In this document: positions 1-5,154 of the stretch, in pieces
How positions within the stretch are numbered: the stretch's first letter is position 1
How the letters are laid out: each line of letters opens with the position of its first letter
Notes under the pieces: model-generated
Database searches by the model: none
The model's input: the letters and a program-made list of their open reading frames with translations, nothing else
Told to the model about the DNA's origin: nothing
Translations under genes and position numbers: made by a program
Assembly (NCBI GenBank): GCA_937973585.1
Contig: CALJKN010000136.1
Span: 1-5,461, forward strand
Length of the DNA stretch: 5,461 bases
Direction of reading: 5' to 3'
DNA from: an uncultured Helicobacteraceae bacterium
GTDB lineage: Bacteria; Campylobacterota; Campylobacteria; Campylobacterales; UBA6016

Positions 1-2
1 AA

Positions 3-98
3 AACCAGACAATATCAGACGGCTTGATAGAGATAGCCGGAGAGTTGGCGAAAGCTTCCGATGCCCTTGATAGACAAATGAGAGGATTTAAGGTCTAA
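3..98 (+). CDS. C-terminal end of a methyl-accepting chemotaxis protein (partial)
   Basis: Only the last 31 codons and a TAA stop are inside the window; the gene starts upstream. The reading frame gives a short helical tail starting NQTISDGLIEIAGELAKASD and ending in RGFKV. The heptad-like spacing of I/L/A with polar residues fits the final part of the long cytoplasmic signalling coiled coil of chemoreceptors. A terminal hydrophobic stretch closed by F-K-V is common in Campylobacterota receptors. In that family this region follows the CheA/CheW-contacting tip and lies in the cytoplasm. A strong hairpin follows the stop directly, so the gene ends a transcription unit. Another coiled-coil protein cannot be excluded because no hallmark domain is visible. 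Confidence 0.55.
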   Translation, partial: NQTISDGLIEIAGELAKASDALDRQMRGFKV

Positions 99-121
99 AA
101 ATGGGGGCTTTGCCCCCATTT
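99..121 (+). terminator. Rho-independent terminator after the chemoreceptor gene
   Basis: A 10-bp perfect stem (AAATGGGGGC at 99-108, GCCCCCATTT at 112-121) with a TTT loop starts right after the TAA stop. The tail after the stem is only weakly U-rich (GACCCTTTC), but the stem itself ends in TTT. The A-rich left arm would give a U-tract on the opposite strand too. It insulates the pst operon from the upstream gene. Confidence 0.75.
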
Positions 122-162
122 GACCCTTTCATTAAAGTAACCGTTTCGTAATTATACGCTAA

Positions 163-168
163 TATAAT
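163..168 (+). promoter_or_regulatory. Promoter -10 box of the pst operon
   Basis: A perfect TATAAT lies in the 133-base gap between the upstream terminator and pstC, with no convincing -35 hexamer 16-18 bases upstream. That is the usual look of a Campylobacterota housekeeping promoter. The predicted start of transcription is near 174-176, giving a leader of about 57 bases to the ATG at 232. A small palindrome, CGTA-N4-TACG (147-158), lies just upstream of the -10 box and could be a regulator site. Assignment is by position and consensus only. Confidence 0.6.
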
Positions 169-169
169 G

Positions 170-188
170 CCTACAAAATTCCTACAAA
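170..188 (+). repeat. Direct repeat with 11-base period at the pst transcription start
   Basis: CCTACAAA occurs at 170-177 and again at 181-188, exactly 11 bases apart, so both copies face the same side of the helix. Tandem 11-bp half-sites are the format used by PhoB-type response regulators, but the sequence is not the Escherichia coli pho box nor the Campylobacter jejuni GTTTC-type box. The copies lie on or just after the predicted transcription start, which would favour repression rather than activation. The repeat is seen directly; a binding role is inference. Confidence 0.4.
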
Positions 189-231
189 TCAAAACTCCTT
201 GCAGGGTAAAACAAATAGGATTGTTCAAATC

Positions 232-1098
232 ATGAAAAACGTAAATTTCGGCGATTTTATCTTTGAGACTCTCTCAAGATTTATGGCGCTATCTGTACTT
301 GTTGTACTTGTGGCTATTTTTATTATATTGTACATCGATGCAAAACCGGCGATGGATTCGTTCGGAATCGGCTTTTTGACAGGTGAAACATGGGCTCCGA
401 ATATGGAGACTTTCGGGGCGTTGCCGTCTATCTACGGAACGATAATATCTACGATTATCGCCATGACAATCGCAACCCCTATAGCTATCGGTATAGCGAT
501 CTTCCTCTCCGAAATCGCACACGCAAAAATCAAAGGGATAGCAGGAACTGCAATAGAGCTTTTGGCTGCCATACCATCCGTAATATACGGTATGTGGGGG
601 CTTTTCTACTTTGCGCCGATAGTCAGAGACATCACCGGAGGTTCCGGACTCGGACTTTTGACGGGTGGACTAATCCTTGCGATCATGATAGTTCCATTCA
701 CCGCATCAATCACTAGGGATTCTATGAATACGACTCCGGATATACTAAAAGAGTCGGCCTATGCGCTAGGGGCTACAAAATGGGATGTCATCAAAGACGT
801 TGTCCTTCCGTATGCAAAAATAGGGGTTATCGGCTCTGTCATCCTATCTCTGGGTCGTGCACTCGGCGAAACAATGGCGGTTACGTTTGTTATGGGTAAT
901 GCACAAAGGATTCCGGCCAGTATCCTTGAGCCGGCTACAAGTATTCCTGTCACCCTTGCAAACGAATTTACCGAGGCGGATAGCGACATTTACTACTCCA
1001 GTCTCTACCTACTTGCATTGATACTATTTGGAGTTAGCTTTACGATTATTGCTATAGCGAAATTCCTCTTTTTGAAAAAGGAGAGAAAAAATGCATAA
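232..1098 (+). CDS. pstC: Phosphate ABC transporter permease PstC
   Basis: One of the two inner-membrane channel subunits of the PstSCAB high-affinity phosphate importer. About six hydrophobic segments are visible: one near residues 18-37, then from IYGTIISTIIAMTIAT, IPSVIYGMWGLFYFAPI, LILAIMIVPFTASIT and SVILSLGRALGETMAVTFVMG to the C-terminal YLLALILFGVSFTIIAIAKF. The PSVIYGMWG and LGRALGETMAV stretches are typical of PstC. The cytoplasmic EAA loop that docks on the ATPase reads ESAYALGATKW from about residue 174. ATG at 232 (288 residues) is chosen: an AGGA lies at 217-220, 11 bases upstream, which is somewhat far. A TTG at 199 would add 11 polar residues (299 in total) but has no ribosome-binding site. 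The 3' end overlaps pstA by 8 bases. Identity is firm; the start is less so. Confidence 0.93.
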   Translation: MKNVNFGDFIFETLSRFMALSVLVVLVAIFIILYIDAKPAMDSFGIGFLTGETWAPNMETFGALPSIYGTIISTIIAMTIATPIAIGIAIFLSEIAHAKIKGIAGTAIELLAAIPSVIYGMWGLFYFAPIVRDITGGSGLGLLTGGLILAIMIVPFTASITRDSMNTTPDILKESAYALGATKWDVIKDVVLPYAKIGVIGSVILSLGRALGETMAVTFVMGNAQRIPASILEPATSIPVTLANEFTEADSDIYYSSLYLLALILFGVSFTIIAIAKFLFLKKERKNA

Positions 1099-1930
1099 AA
1101 AAAGAAAGATAATAAATCAGATAGTCCTTGCACTATCAACAGCGGCGGCTCTTTTGGGGATTGCAATCCTCTTTTGGATACTGGGTGTTCTACTTATAAA
1201 AGGAATCTCATATATCAATCTCGACCTTTTCATAAAAGACGGAACACCTCCGGGGATGGAAGGGGGCGGACTCAGACAAGCCCTCGTGGGACATCTGATG
1301 CTGACAGGGGTTGCGATGGGGATCGGGATTCCGGTAGGAATGCTAGCCGGAACATATCTAAGCGAATACGGACAAGGCTCAAGGGTTGCAGATTTTGTTA
1401 GAGATCTATCCGATATTATGATGTCGGCACCTTCTATCGTTGTCGGCGTATTCGTGTACGGTATTATGGTTGCCCCTGTTCACCACTTTTCAGGGTGGGC
1501 GGGGAGCGTCGCTCTAGCTATCTTGGCCATTCCTGTTATTATCAGAACAACCGACGATATGCTCCGTCTTGTCCCTCAGACACTCAGAGAAGCGGCATAC
1601 GCACTCGGTGCACCAAAATGGAAGGTTATATTTCAGGTTGTATACAAAGGTGCAGCCGTAGGGCTTATGACCGGGATACTACTTGGTATCGCCAGAGTCG
1701 CCGGAGAGACTGCTCCGCTACTGTTTACGTCATTCAATAACAACTTTTTTAGCCTAAATATGAACGATTCGATGGCATCTTTGACTGTAACAATGTTTAA
1801 CTATGCCTCAAGCCCGTATGAAGACTGGCAGATGCTCGGCTGGGCGGCTGCAGCCATCCTAACGTTTGCGGTATTGTTCGTAAACATCATGTCAAGAATT
1901 ATTATGAAACTCAAAAAAGGTCAAAGGTAA
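1091..1930 (+). CDS. pstA: Phosphate ABC transporter permease PstA
   Basis: Second channel subunit of the phosphate importer, 279 residues, within the family's usual size. Six hydrophobic stretches are visible, the first at about residues 10-37, then at the segments beginning GHLMLTGVAMGIGIPVG, MMSAPSIVVGVFVYGIM, VALAILAIPVIIRTT, VGLMTGILLGIARVAGETAP and GWAAAAILTFAVLFVNIM. GGGLRQALVGHLMLT, MSAPSIVVGVF and RVAGETAPLLFT are PstA hallmarks. The EAA loop is REAAYALGAPKWKV at about residues 166-179. The start codon lies inside the end of pstC (8-base overlap) and is preceded by AAGGAG at 1078-1083, 7 bases upstream, so translation is probably coupled to give equal subunit amounts. pstB follows after 4 bases. 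Confidence 0.95.
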   Translation: MHKKRKIINQIVLALSTAAALLGIAILFWILGVLLIKGISYINLDLFIKDGTPPGMEGGGLRQALVGHLMLTGVAMGIGIPVGMLAGTYLSEYGQGSRVADFVRDLSDIMMSAPSIVVGVFVYGIMVAPVHHFSGWAGSVALAILAIPVIIRTTDDMLRLVPQTLREAAYALGAPKWKVIFQVVYKGAAVGLMTGILLGIARVAGETAPLLFTSFNNNFFSLNMNDSMASLTVTMFNYASSPYEDWQMLGWAAAAILTFAVLFVNIMSRIIMKLKKGQR

Positions 1931-1934
1931 CAGC

Positions 1935-2726
1935 ATGTCAACTATCGCCAACGTAAAAGAGACTTTAGAACTTGAGGTAAAAAACCTCAACTTTTACTAC
2001 AAGGGTAGCACCAACCCAAGCCTAAAAAACATTAATATGCCGATAGCAAAAAATAAGATTACGGCTCTAATAGGGCCGTCAGGATGCGGAAAAACAACGC
2101 TGCTTCGGTCTTTTAATAGAATTCACGATCTATATCCGGGCAACAGATACGAGGGTGAAATATTGTTTGAAGAGGGTAAAACAAATATTCTCGACAAAAA
2201 TATCGACCTAATCAACCTCAGACTAAAAATCGGTATGATTTTCCAAAAACCGACACCGTTTCCGATGAGTATTTTTGATAACGTAGCATACGGCCTCAGA
2301 CTTCAAGGGATTAAAAGTAGATCAGAGCTTGACGGCAGAGTAGAGGCGGCACTCAAAGGGGCGGCACTATGGGACGAGGTATCGGGCAGGCTAAACGCAG
2401 ACGGAAATTCACTATCGGGTGGACAACAACAAAGACTATGTATCGCCAGAGCGGTAGCGGTAGAGCCTCAGGTACTACTATTTGACGAGCCTACATCGGC
2501 GCTTGACCCAATCTCTACACTTGCAGTGGAGAAGTTGATTATCGAGCTAAAAGAAAAACTGACGGTGATCATAGTAACGCACAATATGCAACAAGCAGCA
2601 AGGGTGTCTGATTATACGGCGTTTATGTATATCGGGGATTTGGTGGAGCTAGGACACACCGAAGAGCTATTCATAAACCCTGCGGAAAAACTAACCGAAG
2701 AGTATATTACCGGAAAGTTTGGTTGA
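1935..2726 (+). CDS. pstB: Phosphate ABC transporter ATP-binding protein PstB
   Basis: Cytoplasmic ATPase that powers phosphate import through PstCA. All nucleotide-binding elements are intact in the 263 residues: Walker A GPSGCGKT (47-54), Q-loop glutamine Q104 in FQKPTPFPMSIFDNV, signature LSGGQ (160-164) followed by QQRL, Walker B VLLFDE (180-185, catalytic E185), D-loop SALD (188-191), and H-loop H216 in VTHNMQQAARVSD. The FQKPTPFPMSI stretch and the loop PGNRYEGEI (about 68-76) are characteristic of PstB rather than of general amino-acid ABC ATPases. An AAAGG at 1923-1927, 7 bases before the ATG, serves as the ribosome-binding site and lies inside the end of pstA. It is the last gene of the operon: no phoU follows, only a 62-base gap with a hairpin and then convergent genes. 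Confidence 0.97.
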   Translation: MSTIANVKETLELEVKNLNFYYKGSTNPSLKNINMPIAKNKITALIGPSGCGKTTLLRSFNRIHDLYPGNRYEGEILFEEGKTNILDKNIDLINLRLKIGMIFQKPTPFPMSIFDNVAYGLRLQGIKSRSELDGRVEAALKGAALWDEVSGRLNADGNSLSGGQQQRLCIARAVAVEPQVLLFDEPTSALDPISTLAVEKLIIELKEKLTVIIVTHNMQQAARVSDYTAFMYIGDLVELGHTEELFINPAEKLTEEYITGKFG

Positions 2727-2752
2727 TTCCAAACCACTCCGGCATATAGGCC

Positions 2753-2788
2753 AAAAAAAGACAACGATGGGGCGACAACCGTCCCTAT
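2753..2788 (-). terminator. Hairpin terminator between convergent operons
   Basis: An imperfect hairpin with arms ATGGGGCG (2767-2774) and CGTCCCTAT (2780-2788), a 5-base loop, one G-T pair and one bulged T lies between pstB and the leftward operon. Read leftward it begins directly after the stop codon of the 100-residue membrane protein and is followed, 7 bases later, by seven T (2753-2759 complement). Read rightward it has a short TTTAT tail. It probably ends the leftward transcript and may also slow the pst transcript. The gap between stem and T-run is longer than ideal. Confidence 0.45.
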
Positions 2789-3091
2789 TTATCTATTGTG
2801 TCTTCTTTTTATGTTATCCTCAATATAGTTAAAAACGGTAAGCCCTCTATTTAGATACCCAAATTGTAAAAACACAACCTCTTTTAGAACATACAAAAAT
2901 CCCAAAAACGGAACAAACCACAAAAACAGAGTTTTTGAAAAATTAGCCTTTGCTTCATATTTTGTGATCAGGTGCAAAGCTTCGCTCTCGTTTATGTTTG
3001 AGGCTTTATACACCCCAAATCCAATCGTAGCAAACAGGTTCAGCAAAAAACCCAAAGCGACGTAATTTTGGTAATTTTCTATCGTATCCAT
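2789..3091 (-). CDS. Small two-helix membrane protein of unknown function
   Basis: A 100-residue protein that I do not recognise. Two hydrophobic segments are visible, at about residues 11-29 (VALGFLLNLFATIGFGVYK) and 53-75 (KTLFLWFVPFLGFLYVLKEVVFL). A short charged loop (about 30-50: SNINESEALHLITKYEAKAN) lies between them, and the basic tail ends in IKRRHNR, which would favour a cytoplasmic C-terminus. No signal-peptide cleavage motif is evident. The ATG overlaps the TGA of the upstream phosphoesterase gene by one base (TGATG), and a good ribosome-binding site GGAAGG lies 6 bases upstream (3098-3103 complement), so it is a real gene translated in step with that enzyme. This suggests a shared role, but none can be named. 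Confidence 0.75.
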   Translation of the reverse strand: MDTIENYQNYVALGFLLNLFATIGFGVYKASNINESEALHLITKYEAKANFSKTLFLWFVPFLGFLYVLKEVVFLQFGYLNRGLTVFNYIEDNIKRRHNR

Positions 3092-4131
3092 CAGATACCT
3101 TCCGCTTTTCTGAAAATCTCATCTATTGTTTTTTTATACTCGCTATATGTATAAAAGTCTTTGATATTATTTGCACGTCCACCGCTAGCATTTTTATGCC
3201 CGCCGCCGTTAAACACTGTTTTAGCTATTTCGCACACATCGGCTTTGTTGCTTGAACGGAGAGAAATGTTTCCTTTTGGAGATACGTCTATAAAAAAATC
3301 ATACTCATGGTTTTTGGACAAAAAGCCGTTTGCTATAACAGAGACATTTCCAACAGATACGGTCATAAACCCCTGATAGTTTTTGTACCAGACGGTAAAC
3401 TCATCCTTTTTTTCACCCAAAAGCTTTGTCACAAAATCACTCGCCAGATTATCTATTGAGTTGTTCTCGCCGCCCGCCCTTAGGTACTCTTTTTTTATGA
3501 AATGGATATTATCATCTAGGGCTATATGCGAATCAGGGGAGTCCAAAAACTCTTTTGCCGCTTCTAGTGCTTTTAACTTGTAGTCTGCGCTCTCGGACGG
3601 AAACATCAGCTTGTTTAGCTCTTTTGTCTCGGTGATTAGCCTCATCAGGGTCTTGCCGAACTCAAATTCAGCCCCCTTCTCCTCTTTCCACAAATCCACG
3701 GCATTTATCGCATCCACGAGTCTGGAGCTAGACCAGTCGCTACCGCCGAAAAAATCGTATGTCATCTTTGTAGCACATCTGGATGTATCTAGCTCATACC
3801 ATGCGAACTCTCTGGCCTGCTCTTCGCCACTGACATGGTGATCTAGTAGTTTTAGCTCTATCGCAAGCCCTGTAGAGGCTCTAAGCTCCGTAATTCTTTG
3901 CTCTATAAATTTGCAATCCTGAGTGGTCAGATTGAGGTCGGTAATCAGGATAAATACCTTTTTGCCGTCACCTGCCTCCTCCTCTATTTTTGAAAACATC
4001 AGCTTTAGTTTTGAGGTGATTTCATTTCCGTAGTTTGAGTTGTACAGATATTTATGCCCAAAAAACTTTGACGAGATATACTGACATCCGTAACCGTCCA
4101 AATCGGTATGAGAAAGGTGTAGTAGTTTCAT
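3091..4131 (-). CDS. DHH/DHHA1 family phosphoesterase, oligoribonuclease NrnB-like
   Basis: A complete 346-residue protein of the DHH superfamily, metal-dependent phosphodiesterases that include RecJ, NrnA/NrnB nano-RNases and cyclic-dinucleotide hydrolases. Motif I is HTDLDGYG (residues 8-15, with metal-binding H8, D10 and D12), motif II is ITDLNLT around D65, and motif III is the name-giving LLDHH with D97-H98-H99. The DHHA1 substrate-binding motif GGGHKNASGG is at 309-318. All expected residues are present, so it should be active. The HTDLDGYGCQ opening resembles the Bacillus NrnB branch, which degrades 2-5-nucleotide RNA fragments and pGpG; that function is inferred. There are no membrane segments or extra domains. 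It starts 3 bases after the small acidic gene and ends on a 1-base overlap with the membrane-protein gene, so it is the middle gene of an operon. A GGAG lies rather far (15 bases) upstream of the ATG. Confidence 0.88.
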   Translation of the reverse strand: MKLLHLSHTDLDGYGCQYISSKFFGHKYLYNSNYGNEITSKLKLMFSKIEEEAGDGKKVFILITDLNLTTQDCKFIEQRITELRASTGLAIELKLLDHHVSGEEQAREFAWYELDTSRCATKMTYDFFGGSDWSSSRLVDAINAVDLWKEEKGAEFEFGKTLMRLITETKELNKLMFPSESADYKLKALEAAKEFLDSPDSHIALDDNIHFIKKEYLRAGGENNSIDNLASDFVTKLLGEKKDEFTVWYKNYQGFMTVSVGNVSVIANGFLSKNHEYDFFIDVSPKGNISLRSSNKADVCEIAKTVFNGGGHKNASGGRANNIKDFYTYSEYKKTIDEIFRKAEGI

Positions 4132-4134
4132 CGG

Positions 4135-4386
4135 CTATTTAAAAAACTCCGGATTTGTTTTTTTGAGGTGCTCAACGACTTTTACTATCTCATCGATTCC
4201 GAGCATCCCGTCCTCATCCTCGAAAACGTCTTCGATTGCATCCAAATAAGCATCGGCCGCATCGTCAAGCTTGTTTTTTTTGACTCCGGCAAAATACAGA
4301 GCCGCCCTCAGCATCTCCTGAAGTACGGCGCTCATCTCTTCAAGTGTTACATCGTCCTCTTCTTGTCTCTTCTGGTCTTTTGCCAT
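4135..4386 (-). CDS. Small acidic helical protein with EF-hand-like loop, unknown function
   Basis: An 83-residue protein, unrecognised. It is rich in Glu/Asp and predicted by eye to be almost wholly helical: a charged N-terminus (residues 1-12), one amphipathic helix (14-33), then helix-loop-helix at about 41-75. The loop FEDEDGMLGIDE (55-66) matches the 12-position EF-hand pattern at positions 3 (D57), 5 (D59), 6 (G60), 8 (L62) and 12 (E66), but position 1 is F instead of D, so calcium binding may be weak or absent. It is the first gene of the leftward operon, 3 bases before the phosphoesterase gene, with its own likely promoter (TACAAT, 4418-4423 complement) and a purine-rich ribosome-binding site GTGAG 6 bases before the ATG. 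Context suggests a partner of, or regulatory companion to, the phosphoesterase, but nothing proves it. Confidence 0.8.
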   Translation of the reverse strand: MAKDQKRQEEDDVTLEEMSAVLQEMLRAALYFAGVKKNKLDDAADAYLDAIEDVFEDEDGMLGIDEIVKVVEHLKKTNPEFFK

Positions 4387-4417
4387 TACGCTCTCACTTC
4401 ATTAATTTTTTACGCTA

Positions 4418-4423
4418 ATTGTA
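4418..4423 (-). promoter_or_regulatory. Likely -10 box of the leftward phosphoesterase operon
   Basis: Read on the minus strand, TACAAT (5 of 6 to TATAAT) lies 31 bases before the ATG at 4386, giving a predicted leader of about 25 bases. It falls in the 57-base gap after the toxin gene. No clear -35 is present. Without it the three genes could instead be read through from the toxin-antitoxin promoter. Confidence 0.4.
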
Positions 4424-4443
4424 TCAAGAAGCGGCTTACTTGG

Positions 4444-4803
4444 TTATGCTAAATTATAAAGGGGGTTTAACGTTTTTAAGATGGTTGCATGAATTTTAAA
4501 CACCACATCACTGTCTAGCTCCCCTAGTTTTTTGATAAACCTATCGTGCGAGAAGTTTTTTATCTGAAAGCAGTCGATTGTGGAAGTTTTTGAGAGTCCG
4601 TTTGCGGCGCTATTTTCTAGTCTAATCATCCACGGATAAGAGCCGTACTGTGCCGACCACTCCGTGATGGGGACTACGGTCTTTAGGGGTAATTTGCCTA
4701 TTTCATCAGCGCTCACTACCACGGCAGGTCTTTGCTTGGCTATTTCACTACCGACTTTAGGGAAGAACTCCACAAGCCAAATTTCACCTTGTTTAATATC
4801 CAT
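4444..4803 (-). CDS. mazF: Type II toxin, MazF/PemK-family endoribonuclease
   Basis: A 119-residue sequence-specific mRNA (or tRNA/rRNA) interferase of the MazF/PemK/CcdB fold, normally held inactive by the antitoxin encoded just upstream. The N-terminus MDIKQGEIWLVEFFPKVGSE followed by KQRPAVVVS is diagnostic. By hand alignment to Bacillus MazF, the catalytic arginine is R25 (in QRPAV) and the catalytic threonine is T47 (in VVPITE), so the toxin looks intact. ATG at 4803 is chosen because it puts the conserved GEIW at residues 6-9 as in the family and gives a stop-start overlap of 11 bases with the antitoxin gene. In-frame starts further up (TTG 4827, ATG 4821, ATG 4818) would add up to eight residues with no family support. 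A GGCGG lies 5 bases before the chosen ATG. Cleavage specificity cannot be read from the sequence. Confidence 0.9.
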   Translation of the reverse strand: MDIKQGEIWLVEFFPKVGSEIAKQRPAVVVSADEIGKLPLKTVVPITEWSAQYGSYPWMIRLENSAANGLSKTSTIDCFQIKNFSHDRFIKKLGELDSDVVFKIHATILKTLNPLYNLA

Positions 4804-5041
4804 ACAAACCGCCGTCATCATTGCCAAACTCTTTCATATCGGCAGTATATTTCTTATCTTTTGCGGCGCTATCAGCCGCCCTCTTCCACCTCTCCAGCTC
4901 TTTTTGCTGTACATAGTTTTTGACCGCTTCATTATATATCGTAGAGAGTGACACCTTTAGCTCATCTTTTAGCTGCATCACCTGATTTTTTAGCTCTACA
5001 GGCATATTAAAGGTTATTTTTTCGGTGTTAGAATTTGCCAT
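4793..5041 (-). CDS. Ribbon-helix-helix antitoxin paired with the MazF-type toxin
   Basis: An 82-residue labile antitoxin and autorepressor. Residues 7-46 fit a ribbon-helix-helix (Arc/MetJ/CopG) DNA-binding domain: strand EKITFNMP (7-14), helix VELKNQVMQLKDEL (15-28), turn, then helix SLSTIYNEAVKNYVQQ (31-46). The highly charged remainder (47-82, ending GGLYGY) would be the disordered part that wraps the toxin. This is the Bacillus-type (EndoAI-like) pairing rather than the AbrB-fold MazE of Escherichia coli. A strong GGGAG lies 6 bases before the ATG (5048-5052 complement). The gene precedes and overlaps the toxin gene, the standard order that secures antitoxin excess. It is divergent from the TIR gene, with 113 bases between the start codons. 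Confidence 0.88.
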   Translation of the reverse strand: MANSNTEKITFNMPVELKNQVMQLKDELKVSLSTIYNEAVKNYVQQKELERWKRAADSAAKDKKYTADMKEFGNDDGGLYGY

Positions 5042-5067
5042 ACAAAACTCCCGTATATTTTTGGGGT

Positions 5068-5073
5068 ATTATG
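5068..5073 (-). promoter_or_regulatory. Likely -10 box of the toxin-antitoxin operon
   Basis: On the minus strand CATAAT (5 of 6 to TATAAT) lies 26 bases before the antitoxin ATG, with a predicted transcript start near 5061. No -35 is evident upstream. An operator for the ribbon-helix-helix antitoxin would be expected around here, but I see no convincing palindrome over this box; the nearest is the inverted repeat at 5103-5124. Confidence 0.4.
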
Positions 5074-5102
5074 GCAGTTTTTATTTTGATTTTTTTCTTT
5101 TA

Positions 5103-5124
5103 TTACGGTTTAATATCTCCGTAA
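5103..5124. promoter_or_regulatory. Inverted repeat, candidate operator in the divergent TIR/antitoxin region
   Basis: TTACGG (5103-5108) and CCGTAA (5119-5124) form a perfect 6+6 inverted repeat around a 10-base A+T-rich spacer (TTTAATATCT), with arm centres 16 bases apart. It lies 30 bases before the TIR start codon and about 30 bases upstream of the antitoxin -10 box. The spacer contains TAATAT (111-116 of the 5100 block), a possible TIR -10 element, so a bound dimeric repressor would block TIR transcription. The repeat is seen directly; the regulator is unknown. Confidence 0.4.
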
Positions 5125-5154
5125 ATAATAGAAACAATTAATAGGAATTGCTTT

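Noticed and set aside
131..160. Campylobacter-type pho box upstream of pstC
   Set aside because: Only one GTTTC (143-147) is present; the second copy expected 11 bases away is missing on either side.
199..231. TTG start at 199 for pstC
   Set aside because: No ribosome-binding site precedes it and the added residues are polar and atypical; ATG 232 has an AGGA upstream, though the longer form cannot be fully excluded.
289..1740. Short open frames inside pstC and pstA on both strands
   Set aside because: Their translations are rich in Arg, Cys, Tyr and Ser with no family resemblance, while the pst frames carry clear transporter motifs.
3161..3841. Three plus-strand open frames (3161-3376, 3383-3583, 3611-3841)
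   Set aside because: They lie wholly inside the well-supported minus-strand DHH phosphoesterase gene, have no ribosome-binding sites or recognisable domains, and look like shadow frames.
4664..4951. Plus-strand open frames over the toxin-antitoxin genes
   Set aside because: They are antisense to clear MazF and ribbon-helix-helix coding sequence and lack start signals.
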